Assembly: GCA_945861435.1 (NCBI GenBank) | Contig: CAMAUX010000060.1 | Span: 1-32,902, forward strand | Direction of reading: 5' to 3' | DNA from: Chthoniobacter flavus | Lineage (GTDB): Bacteria; Verrucomicrobiota; Verrucomicrobiia; Chthoniobacterales; Chthoniobacteraceae | DNA: 32,902 bases | Shown: positions 26,380-32,902 of the stretch, in pieces | Layout of the letters: the number at the start of each line of letters is the position of its first letter | Position numbering within the stretch: position 1 is the stretch's first letter | Notes under the pieces: generated by a model | Databases searched by the model: none | Told to the model about the DNA's origin: nothing | What the model saw: the letters and a program-made list of their open reading frames with translations, nothing else | Made by a program: the position numbers and the translations under genes

Positions 26380-27084
26380 ATGGGCGAGACGATATTGGCG
26401 GAATCAATGACGGGTGCGTTGGGCTTCGATGGGGCCGACGGCGGGGAAGGGGTGAGGATGCGCGGCGGGGGCGTGGGGGCGCTGCTGGTGGAGCAAGGAG
26501 GGAATGGGGCAACGCATGGCCCTACGGATGAGGCGTTGATGCAGGGGGTGCAAAATCAGGAACCGAGGGCGCTTGCGATTCTCTACGAGCGTTACCATGC
26601 GGTGCTGAAATCGCTGGTGATGCGGATCATCCACAACGAGGCGGAGGCGGATGATTTGGTGCAGGAGATTTACATGGAGTTGTGGCGGCATGCGGGGAAT
26701 TACTCGCCGCAGAAAGGCAAGCCGCTGGGCTGGATCGTGACGCTGAGTCGGCGGCGTGCGATCGATCGGTTGCGCAAGCGTCAGAGCTACGCGAGGGTGG
26801 AGGAGCGGCTGCAGAAGGAGACAGAGCAGCAGCCTGAGGCGTGGGTGCACAACACTGTCGACTCGGACATTGAATCCTCGGATCTGAGGCAGGTGCTGAT
26901 GCGGGTGATTGCGGTGCTTCCCACAGCGCAGCAGGAGGCGATCCATCTCACCTTTTTCAAGGGGATGAGTCAGCGGGAGATCTCAGCGCACACCGGGATT
27001 CCGCTCGGGACGATCAAGACGCGCTTGGAGCTGGGGTTGAAGAAGATCGCCGACGGTCTCAAGGGACTGCGCGCGGAGCTCTGA
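26380..27084 (+). CDS. ECF-type RNA polymerase sigma factor
   Basis: A 234-residue protein. A Gly-rich extension of about 48 residues precedes sigma region 2 (about 60-130: ALAILYERYHAV, DDLVQEIYMELWRH, GWIVTLSRRRAIDRLRKRQ). Region 4 lies at about 165-230 (LPTAQQEAIHLTFFKGMSQREISAHTGIPLGTIKTRL), a complete HTH. It should direct RNA polymerase to a specific promoter set. It is divergent from the eight-gene cluster, so regulation of that cluster is a reasonable hypothesis. No anti-sigma gene is adjacent: the next + strand gene is over 1.3 kb away. The ATG at 26380 was chosen for its strong ribosome binding site; the frame is open far upstream only as antisense of the neighbouring gene. Confidence 0.9.
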   Translation: MGETILAESMTGALGFDGADGGEGVRMRGGGVGALLVEQGGNGATHGPTDEALMQGVQNQEPRALAILYERYHAVLKSLVMRIIHNEAEADDLVQEIYMELWRHAGNYSPQKGKPLGWIVTLSRRRAIDRLRKRQSYARVEERLQKETEQQPEAWVHNTVDSDIESSDLRQVLMRVIAVLPTAQQEAIHLTFFKGMSQREISAHTGIPLGTIKTRLELGLKKIADGLKGLRAEL

Positions 27085-27134
27085 ACCTAAAACCGTGAAT
27101 GGATGGCCCACGGAAACCAGGGCCCGCACGGAAG

Positions 27135-27210
27135 GAATGAGGGGAATGAGGGGAATGATGGGGCTGATGGGGCTGATGGGGTTGATGGGGTTGATGGGGT
27201 TGATGGGGTT
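27135..27210. repeat. 9-bp tandem array, about eight copies with drifting sequence
   Basis: Two copies of GAATGAGGG and a partial third pass into two GATGGGGCT and four GATGGGGTT. All stay in register at period 9. The gradual change in unit sequence indicates repeated local expansion. It lies 50 bp after the sigma-factor stop codon. Confidence 0.9.
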
Positions 27211-27300
27211 GAGAGTCTGTTGCGTGGTCCGTGCATTCAGTGCGTTCCGTGGGCCATTGGGAACTCTCCGGGTTCAGGCGACTGCTGAGTCCTATCAGTG

Positions 27301-27540
27301 CCTGGGTACTTGAGGGTAACAGCCATGTCGTTACCGACTTTGAAGATCGCTGAAAGAGACTCACCCAACGGGTAAGACTGAAACGGGATGATTTTATTAA
27401 GGATCGCGAAATAGGGTGACCGCGTAGCGTCCAGAGTATGGGCATTCCGGGTGTCACCGTAATGTACGACGCCCAATAAGCTGCAAATTCCGTTTCCACA
27501 GAAACTCACATCAGATCCGACAAGTTTTCATCGCCGCATT
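27301..27540. other. Low-G+C island without strand bias
   Basis: By hand count about 118 of 240 bases are G or C (49%), with G and C nearly equal, unlike the G-rich, higher-G+C sequence around it. It contains a perfect stem GGTAAC/GTTACC at 27315-27335 and a complementary pair GGTGAC/GTCACC at 27415-27420 and 27453-27458. A minus-strand frame from GTG at 27509 to 27237 (90 codons, opening MSFCGNGICSLLGVVHYG) runs through it and has a natural-looking composition, but I do not recognise it and no ribosome binding site precedes it. It could be a transferred fragment, a small gene or a structured RNA. Confidence 0.6.
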
Positions 27541-27662
27541 GAGGCTGAATGGGGCTGAGCGGAGGGTGGCGCGCGATGTGGGGGCGATCCGTTTTGTGGA
27601 GGGGATTTGCCCTGCGGTGAGAATCCGATTTGCGGTGGCGGAGGGGGCTGATGCGGCAGTGC

Positions 27663-28199
27663 TCAGCGCAGGCCGAGGGCGCGTGTGAGCGATGCGTCGA
27701 TGCGGCCGTTGGGATCCAAGCCGTGGTCGCGTTGGTAGCGTAGGATGGCATCGCGGGACTGGGGGCCGAAGACACCGTCGATGGTGCCGCGGTAGTAGCC
27801 CTCGGCCCGGAGGCGGTCTTGAATATCGGAGACGAGGGGGGAGCGGCTGGGAGCCTGGTCAACCGGCCGTCCTTGGTAGACCGGGCGACCGTAGGCGGGT
27901 GCGTAATAATCGGGCCTGTAGACTTCGTAAACGCGGGTGGGGCCGTAGCTGTAGCCGTAGGAAGGGGAGTAGTAACCGGGGTAATGGTCATGCCATCCAT
28001 AGCCAGGACCATAACCAAAGGAGCCGAAGCCCAATCCGATGCTGACGCTGGTGCGGCTGCCATGACGGTCGCCGGCGGAGGCTGTGAGCGGGGTGAGGGC
28101 GAGCAGGAGTGCCGGGATCGCCGGTAGGAGCGCGCTGAGGGAAAGCCATGAAGCCCATGAAGCAGGCATGGTGTGGGAGTTCGCTGGCGAAGGATTCAT
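27663..28199 (-). CDS. Exported peptidoglycan-binding (PG_binding_1) protein
   Basis: A 178-residue protein with a signal peptide (cleavage after TASA near residue 42), a low-complexity Tyr/Gly/Pro region (about 50-108, GYGPGYGWHDHYPGYY-like), and a C-terminal PG_binding_1 domain at about 120-176 with VSDIQDRLRAEGYYRGTIDGVFG and RDAILRYQRDHGLDPNG. Such domains bind peptidoglycan; no catalytic domain is attached, so it is probably a wall-associated accessory protein. The first ATG (28199) is used; the second (28169) would still leave a workable signal peptide. Neither has a clear ribosome binding site. Confidence 0.85.
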   Translation of the reverse strand: MNPSPANSHTMPASWASWLSLSALLPAIPALLLALTPLTASAGDRHGSRTSVSIGLGFGSFGYGPGYGWHDHYPGYYSPSYGYSYGPTRVYEVYRPDYYAPAYGRPVYQGRPVDQAPSRSPLVSDIQDRLRAEGYYRGTIDGVFGPQSRDAILRYQRDHGLDPNGRIDASLTRALGLR

Positions 28200-28215
28200 A
28201 GTGTAATCATTAGCT

Positions 28216-28221
28216 TATAAT
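28216..28221 (+). promoter_or_regulatory. Candidate -10 element
   Basis: A perfect TATAAT, rare in sequence this G+C-rich, lies in the 28200-28342 gap about 200 bp before the gene at 28421. The -35 position (about 28193-28198, GATTCA) is poor. The reverse strand also gives a TATAAG 5' of the peptidoglycan-binding gene, so the site could serve either direction or neither. Confidence 0.3.
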
Positions 28222-28406
28222 GGGCATTGCTGCAACTGGGTCGGGCTTTGTGGAGGGGCGCTGGTCGGGCGCCTAGCGGTCTGGCGGGCGGGGTCTGCAT
28301 GGGGCGGTTTACTCGGAGGACAAGATGCATTAGTTTGCTGGTATGCAGAGTCCATCGCCCATGGCTCAGTGGCCGGCACTCCTTCCGCTCTCCGCCAAAG
28401 GGAGCA

Positions 28407-28414
28407 GGGGGAGG
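28407..28414 (+). promoter_or_regulatory. Strong ribosome binding site before the MDD-repeat start
   Basis: GGGGGAGG followed by a six-base spacer and the ATG at 28421. It is the main reason for choosing that start over the ATG at 28343. Confidence 0.65.
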
Positions 28415-28420
28415 CTCTCC

Positions 28421-28465
28421 ATGGACGACATGGACGACATGGACGACATGGACGACATGGACCGC
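28421..28465. repeat. 9-bp tandem array at a translation start
   Basis: Four perfect ATGGACGAC units followed by ATGGACCGC, and another ATGGACCGC at 28475. In frame this reads Met-Asp-Asp repeats at the N-terminus of the following protein. Every unit carries an in-frame ATG. Confidence 0.9.
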
Positions 28466-29044
28466 GTGAGATCCATGGACCGCTTGGATACTCGGCGAGG
28501 TGCGGGGTGGTTTGGCAAAGAGCCTGGCTTTCTGCGCGCCGGGTTGCGTGGCGTGTTGGGCTGCCTGCTGGTGCTGGCTTGGTTTGTGATGGCTAATCGT
28601 TGTCCGCTCACTTTGCTGGCAGGCAGGGCGTTCGCGGCCGAGGTCCAGAGGGGGTGTTGCGGGAAGTCTTCTTCAGAACGCGCCCGGGGAGAGCGTCCGT
28701 CGCAACCCATGCCGCAATCCTTGCCGGAATGCTGCCGGGGATTGCTGCTTGTGGATTCCAGACCCGCACCCGTGTTGTCGATCGAGGCCCAGAAAGAGGA
28801 GGGGAATGCGGATGCAGGTGAGCGTGGGGCGTGGATGTTTCTGTCTCCGACAAAGGTGGCAGAGGCGGCGTGGGGCATTTTTGCACGCTGTATGGATGCG
28901 GGGCCGCCGGGTCATCTCTTCGATGGCTGGACCGGGTGGAGTTATGCGGAGTTGGTCCTGCAAAAGGTGACGCCAGGTCACGGGCCGCCGAGTACGGTTT
29001 GTTTGCTCTCGCAGACGTTGCTCTCGCAGACGTTGCGTTCGTAG
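28421..29044 (+). CDS. Unrecognised exported protein with two Cys-Cys pairs, upstream of the metal-efflux genes
   Basis: About 207 residues from the ATG at 28421 (233 from an ATG at 28343). The N-terminus is a Met-Asp-Asp repeat encoded by a 9-bp array. A basic stretch and a hydrophobic segment (about 40-60) lead to a plausible signal cleavage after GRAFA near residue 72. The mature part has Cys79-Cys80 (RGCCGK) and Cys104-Cys105 (PECCRG), and near the C-terminus SYAELVLQKVTPGHGPP. I do not recognise the family. Its place on the same strand before cusB/cusA-type genes and its Cys pairs suggest a periplasmic metal-binding or sensing role; this is inference. A 15-bp repeat forms its last codons. 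The 242-bp gap to the adaptor gene makes a shared transcript uncertain. Confidence 0.6.
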   Translation: MDDMDDMDDMDDMDRVRSMDRLDTRRGAGWFGKEPGFLRAGLRGVLGCLLVLAWFVMANRCPLTLLAGRAFAAEVQRGCCGKSSSERARGERPSQPMPQSLPECCRGLLLVDSRPAPVLSIEAQKEEGNADAGERGAWMFLSPTKVAEAAWGIFARCMDAGPPGHLFDGWTGWSYAELVLQKVTPGHGPPSTVCLLSQTLLSQTLRS

Positions 29045-29050
29045 ACGCTG
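29006..29050. repeat. 15-bp tandem repeat at a gene end
   Basis: Two perfect copies of CTCTCGCAGACGTTG and a third with four changes cover the stop codon of the preceding gene and encode a short Leu-Leu-Ser-Gln-Thr repeat at its C-terminus. Confidence 0.8.
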
Positions 29051-29139
29051 CTTGGGGATGCGCTCCTGCTGTGCGTTCCCGTCGCATCGCATTCGCCGCC
29101 CGGGTGTCGGGTGAGCTCTGCTAGGATCGCTCACTTCTG

Positions 29140-29184
29140 CGGAACGGGTTCCTGCAGTACGGGTTCCTACGGGACGGGTTCCAG
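29140..29184. repeat. 15-bp tandem repeat upstream of the adaptor gene
   Basis: Three units around a constant ACGGGTTCC core (CGGAACGGGTTCCTG and variants) lie about 100 bp before the CusB-type start. The core could be a repeated operator, but there is no independent support. The rest of the 29045-29286 gap shows no gene. Confidence 0.75.
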
Positions 29185-29286
29185 TGGAGCGGGTGGGCGA
29201 AATACAAAATCCAATACCCAGCGCAGCCTTTGCCCTGAGGGCGCGCCGGAGGTCTTTTTGAAAGCAGGGCATCTTCCGTCATTCGC

Positions 29287-31017
29287 ATGAAACGCATTCT
29301 TTTTCTTCTTCTCTTCGGTCTGTGCGCCGCTGGCGCGGGTTGGTGGGCCGGGCATCAACACGCTTCCCCTTCGGCGGCCGTGGAGGGTGGTGGGCGCAGG
29401 GTGCTTTATTACCAAAGCCCCATGCATCCGTGGGTGAAGTCCGAGCGGCCCGGCAAGTGCACGGTGTGCGGGATGGATCTGGTGGCGGTGTACGAGGGCG
29501 GGCGGGATGCAGCGCAGGAGCACGCGGATCTGGTGATGCTGCCGCAGGGAAGTCCGACGGCGGCCGGGGTGCGGACGTCGTCTGCGCGGGTGGTGCCGCT
29601 GGTGCGCACGCTGCGGGTGGCGGGGATGATCGAGGATGATGATTCGCGGCACCGGATCCTGAGCGCCTATGTGGCTGGGCGCATCGAGAAGCTCTTTCTC
29701 AATTTTGAGGGGGCGGATGTGGAGGAGGGGCAGCCGTTGGCGTTATTTTACAGCAAGGAGCTTCTCGGGGCCGCGAACGAGTACCGTTCGGCGTTGAGGC
29801 AGGGGAATGCGGCGCTGGCTGCCGCGGGGGAGAACCGGTTGAGGCAGCTGGGGCTTGCGGCCGCGCAGATCGCGCAGGTGCCCAAACGAGTGGAGTCAGA
29901 GGTGACCTTCGAGATTCTTGCACCGCGCAGCGGGACGGTGACGAAGCGGCACGTGTTCGAGGGGCAGTACGTGAGCGAAGGGGAGAAGCTCTTCGAGATC
30001 GCGGACTTCAGCGTGATGTGGTTTCAGTTTGTGGCTTACGAACAGGACCTGCCGTTTCTGGAGGTGGGTCAGAAGGTGGAGATTTCCACGCCATCGCTTG
30101 CGGGACGTTCGCTGCGATCGACGATCAAGTTCATCAATCCGAATCTGGACGAGGCGACTCGCAGTGCGCGTGTGCGGGTGGAGGTGGTGAATCCGGTGAG
30201 TCCGCAGGGGCGGCATCGCGGGCATGAGATGTTGCACAAGCTTTCTGCACAGGCGGTGGTGGAGGTGGCGGCGCCGGAGGTGCTGGCGGTGCCGCACAGT
30301 GCGGTGCTCTGGCCCGGCAGCGGGCCGCGGGTTTATGTGGAGCTTGCGCCCGGGACCTACGAGCAGCGGCGCGTCCGGTTGGGGCGCGTCGGGGACGACA
30401 GCATGGAGGTGCTGGAGGGGGTGAAGGAGGGGGAGAAGGTGGTGGTGAGCGGGAACATGCTCATCGATGGTCAGGCGCAGCTCAACAACTTGGGAGGCGG
30501 TGATGCGTCTGGTCATGCGCATGCTTTGGAACAGCCCGCAGCGGCCACTCTGGTGCCCGGTTCCAGCGCGGCCACGGCACCTGCTGGAAATGCCGGGCCC
30601 GCTCAGACAATGGTTCCTGCAACGGCTCCTGCAACGGTGACCCCGGAGGTGCTCGCTTATTTGAAGGCCGCCGCGGCGGTCGGGGAGGCGCTTGCGGACG
30701 ATCAACTCGCCGCTTACAACGGCGCGGTGCGTCTGCTCCCCCCTGGACCGGAGGGATTACGCGCCCCGCCCCCTGCGGAGGCGGCGGATCTTTTGGGTGC
30801 GCGCCGTCAGTTTCTGGTGTGGAGCGAGGCGTTGGTGGAGTGGGTGTTGCCGAGGCGGGCGGGGGTGCCTGGGTTGCATGTGTTCCGGTGTCCGATGTCG
30901 AATCAGGTGGGGCCGGGAGCGCCCAAGAATGCGCGCTGGCTGCAGTGGAGTGCGCAGCTTCGCAATCCCTACATGGGGCAGGAGATGTTGAGTTGCGGAA
31001 CGGAGGTGAGGCCGTGA
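29287..31017 (+). CDS. CusB/CzcB-type efflux RND periplasmic adaptor
   Basis: A 576-residue membrane fusion protein. It has an N-terminal signal/anchor helix (1-22). A heavy-metal-binding domain at about 39-70 follows, with MHP at 46-48 and CTVCGM (Cys58, Cys61, Met63). The barrel-sandwich/lipoyl and beta-barrel regions follow (GRIEKLFLNFEGADVEEGQPL, IEILAPRSG-like and EGEKLFEIADFSVMW). An Ala/Pro/Thr-rich linker leads to a C-terminal DUF3347-like domain with FRCPMSN near 533 and RNPYMGQEMLSCG near the end. The adaptor links the inner-membrane RND pump to an outer-membrane channel and can bind Cu(I)/Ag(I). The stop overlaps the pump gene by four bases (GTGA). Cu/Ag specificity is inferred from the Met- and Cys-rich motifs. 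Confidence 0.92.
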   Translation: MKRILFLLLFGLCAAGAGWWAGHQHASPSAAVEGGGRRVLYYQSPMHPWVKSERPGKCTVCGMDLVAVYEGGRDAAQEHADLVMLPQGSPTAAGVRTSSARVVPLVRTLRVAGMIEDDDSRHRILSAYVAGRIEKLFLNFEGADVEEGQPLALFYSKELLGAANEYRSALRQGNAALAAAGENRLRQLGLAAAQIAQVPKRVESEVTFEILAPRSGTVTKRHVFEGQYVSEGEKLFEIADFSVMWFQFVAYEQDLPFLEVGQKVEISTPSLAGRSLRSTIKFINPNLDEATRSARVRVEVVNPVSPQGRHRGHEMLHKLSAQAVVEVAAPEVLAVPHSAVLWPGSGPRVYVELAPGTYEQRRVRLGRVGDDSMEVLEGVKEGEKVVVSGNMLIDGQAQLNNLGGGDASGHAHALEQPAAATLVPGSSAATAPAGNAGPAQTMVPATAPATVTPEVLAYLKAAAAVGEALADDQLAAYNGAVRLLPPGPEGLRAPPPAEAADLLGARRQFLVWSEALVEWVLPRRAGVPGLHVFRCPMSNQVGPGAPKNARWLQWSAQLRNPYMGQEMLSCGTEVRP

Positions 31018-32902
31018 TTGGGGGCCTGATTGACTGGTCGCTGCGCAACCGGTTTCTCGTGTGCTGTCTGACGCTGGTGCTGGTGGCGGTGGGCATCCGC
31101 GCACTGAGCACCACGCCCGTGGATGCCATCCCGGACTTGAGCGAGAATCAGGTGTTGGTGTTCGCGGATTGGGCGGGGCGCAGTCCGCAGGAGGTGGAGG
31201 ACCAGGTTACCTATCCGCTTTCGGTGAATTTGCAGGGGCTCTCCGGGGTGAGAACGGTGCGGGCGAACTCGATGTTCGGGTTCTCGTTGGTGACGGTGGT
31301 ATTTGAAGATGAGGTGGACAAGTCGCTGGCGCGTCAGCGGGTGCTGGAGCGGCTCAATTATCTTGGAGGCAGTCTGCCGCAGGGGGTGGATGCGAAGATG
31401 GGGCCGGACGCGACCGGGCTTGGGTGGGTGTACCAGTATTACCTGCATGTGGATCCCAAGGGGGCGCCGGAGAAGGGGTATGACCTCGGGGAATTGCGGG
31501 CGTTGCAGGATTGGTTTGTGCGCTACCAGCTCAATGCGGTGGCGGGTGTGGCGGAGGTGGGGAGTGTGGGCGGTTTCGTGAAGCAGTATCAGGTGGAGGT
31601 TTCCTCCACGCGTCTGCGCGCGCTCGGGCTCTCTCTCGGGCAGGTGATGGAGGCCGTGTCGCGCAGCAATTTGAACGTGGGCGGCAAGACCATTGAGGAA
31701 AACGGGATGGAGTTCGTGGTGCGCGGCGTGGGTCTCATCCGTTCGGTGGCGGAGCTCGAGCAGACCGTGCTCGTGGAGCGGGAGGGGACGCCGGTGTACC
31801 TGCGCGATGTGGGGCGCGTGGAGCTGGGGGGCGATTTCCGGCGCGGCGTCCTCGACGTGGACGGGCGTGAGGTGGTGGGGGGCATCGTGGTGATGCGCAC
31901 CGGAGCCAATGCGCACGAGGTGATCCGCCTTGTGAAGGACAAGATCGCGCGCATCGGGCCGAGCCTGCCACCGGGGGTCACCATCCGTTCCTTCTACGAC
32001 CGCAGTGAGCTCATTGACCGCACGATCGACACGCTGCGGCACGCGCTTCTGGAGGAGGTGATCCTTGTGACCCTCGCCCATATCCTTTTCCTGTTCCATT
32101 TCCGCTCCATCGTGATCGTGACCTTCCCGCTGCCGGTCTCGATCCTTGCGTCCTTCGTGCTGATGAGGCAGTTCGGGATCAGCTCGAACATCATGTCGCT
32201 TTCGGGCATTGCGATTGCCATTGGGGTGCTGGTGGATGCGGCCATTGTGCTCACCGAGAACGTGCTGCGGCACTGCGAGGAGGCGGAACGGCGGCAGGGT
32301 GGGAGGCTGGATGCGGCGCAGACGCTCGCCGTGGTTCGGCAGGCTTCCGTGCAGGTGGGGCGGCCGATCTTCTTTGCGATGGCGATTATCCTATTGGCGT
32401 TCGTGCCGGTGTTCGCGCTGAGCGGGCAGGAGGGGAAGCTGTTTCATCCCCTGGCTTTCACGAAGACCTTCGCCATGGCGGGGGCGACGCTGCTCGCGGT
32501 GACGGTGGTGCCGGTGCTCTGCACGCTGCTGGTGCGCGGGCCGTATCATTCGGAGGACAAGAATATCGTGATGCGCGCGCTGCTGGCTCTCTATGGGCCG
32601 GCGCTGGAGTTCGCGTTGCGCCGGCGCGCACTGGTGCTGGGGTTTGCGGGAGCGTTGCTTGGAGCGGCTGTCGTGGTGGCGTTCGGGCTGCCGCAGGCGG
32701 TGCATGCGCGTCTGGGCTGGCTGCCGGCGCTGCAGCGGCTCACGGCGGGGATGGGCCGGGAGTTCATGCCGCCGCTCAACGAAGGCAGCCTGCTTTTCAT
32801 GCCCACCTTCGTGCCCGCGACCGCTCTGAGCGAGGTGAAGCGGGTGATGGCGTGGCAGGATCAGGTGCTGGCGCAAACGCCGGAGGTGGCGTCGGCCGCA
32901 GG
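31014..32902 (+). CDS. CusA/CzcA-family heavy-metal RND pump (partial, 3' end outside window)
   Basis: The frame starts at GTG 31014, overlaps the adaptor stop and is still open at the window end, giving 629 codons of about 1040 expected. The first helix and RND start (LIDWSLRNRFLVCCLTLVLV) lead to a porter domain (STTPVDAIPDLSENQV, the HME-RND pattern; DWAGRSPQEVEDQVTYPL; GLGWVYQYYL). Membrane helices 2-6 follow, with GIAIAIGVLVDAAIVLTENV, where Asp408 corresponds to the proton-relay Asp of CusA. After helix 6 comes EFMPPLNEGSLLFMPT, the start of the second porter half. It exports metal cations, probably Cu(I)/Ag(I), by proton antiport. The last helices and any CusC/CusF-like genes lie outside the window. 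Confidence 0.93.
   Translation, partial: MIGGLIDWSLRNRFLVCCLTLVLVAVGIRALSTTPVDAIPDLSENQVLVFADWAGRSPQEVEDQVTYPLSVNLQGLSGVRTVRANSMFGFSLVTVVFEDEVDKSLARQRVLERLNYLGGSLPQGVDAKMGPDATGLGWVYQYYLHVDPKGAPEKGYDLGELRALQDWFVRYQLNAVAGVAEVGSVGGFVKQYQVEVSSTRLRALGLSLGQVMEAVSRSNLNVGGKTIEENGMEFVVRGVGLIRSVAELEQTVLVEREGTPVYLRDVGRVELGGDFRRGVLDVDGREVVGGIVVMRTGANAHEVIRLVKDKIARIGPSLPPGVTIRSFYDRSELIDRTIDTLRHALLEEVILVTLAHILFLFHFRSIVIVTFPLPVSILASFVLMRQFGISSNIMSLSGIAIAIGVLVDAAIVLTENVLRHCEEAERRQGGRLDAAQTLAVVRQASVQVGRPIFFAMAIILLAFVPVFALSGQEGKLFHPLAFTKTFAMAGATLLAVTVVPVLCTLLVRGPYHSEDKNIVMRALLALYGPALEFALRRRALVLGFAGALLGAAVVVAFGLPQAVHARLGWLPALQRLTAGMGREFMPPLNEGSLLFMPTFVPATALSEVKRVMAWQDQVLAQTPEVASAA

Larger units (their letters stand above)
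27085..27662. other. Long intergenic region without a convincing gene
   Basis: This 578-bp stretch between the sigma gene and the convergent peptidoglycan-binding gene holds a 9-bp repeat array (27135-27210) and a low-G+C island (about 27301-27540), listed separately. The rest shows no recognisable gene, RNA or terminator. Confidence 0.6.

Noticed and set aside
27059-27499. 146-codon minus-strand frame ending in Pro-His-Gln repeats
   Set aside because: The tail is the 9-bp array read in reverse and overlaps the sigma-factor end; no ribosome binding site or family signal.
1-32902. Insertion sequences or transposases
   Set aside because: No DDE, serine or tyrosine recombinase pattern and no terminal inverted repeats were recognised.

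Overview
The window is G+C-rich bacterial chromosome from a Gram-negative diderm. Kdo transferase (WaaA) and an AsmA-like protein point to an LPS outer membrane. The dense set of DUF1501, DUF1549/DUF1553, PPC-domain and cytochrome-c/WD40 proteins, a kinase with kinesin-light-chain-type TPRs, frequent GTG starts and weak Shine-Dalgarno sites point to the Planctomycetes-Verrucomicrobia group, most likely a verrucomicrobium. This assignment is inference from gene families; no rRNA is present.

Layout. 1-315: short tandem repeats downstream of a lipid-kinase gene. 316-1179 (-): diacylglycerol-kinase-family enzyme. 1214-4643 (+): three-gene operon AsmA-like / rsmD / waaA, joined by GTGA overlaps. 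4678-5746 (-): infA and an ankyrin lipoprotein. 5924-9436 (+): a 1170-residue Ser/Thr kinase with an N-terminal domain resembling an ECF sigma factor, a membrane segment and a long TPR tail. 9520-10407 (+): EamA-type transporter. 10512-10587 (+): tRNA-Ala(CGC).

10798-26130 (-): eight genes forming two tandem modules. Each module holds one DUF1549/DUF1553 protein, one DUF1501 protein, one PPC-domain protein and one cytochrome-c/WD40 protein, with gene order permuted between modules. Most junctions are 4-bp overlaps or gaps of a few bases. The cluster is divergent from an ECF sigma factor (26380-27084, +), a candidate regulator. The encoded proteins carry export signals, several have CXXCH haem motifs, and the function of these families is not established.

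27085-27662 has no convincing gene but holds a 9-bp repeat array and a roughly 240-bp stretch of about 49% G+C without the G-over-C bias seen elsewhere. 27663-28199 (-): exported peptidoglycan-binding protein. 28421-end (+): metal-efflux region with an unrecognised cysteine-pair exported protein whose start codon lies in a repeat array, a CusB-type adaptor and a CusA-type RND pump cut by the window end.

Two window-wide traits stand out. The + strand is G-rich over C in genes of both orientations. Period-9 (and 10, 12, 15) tandem repeats recur at gene borders.
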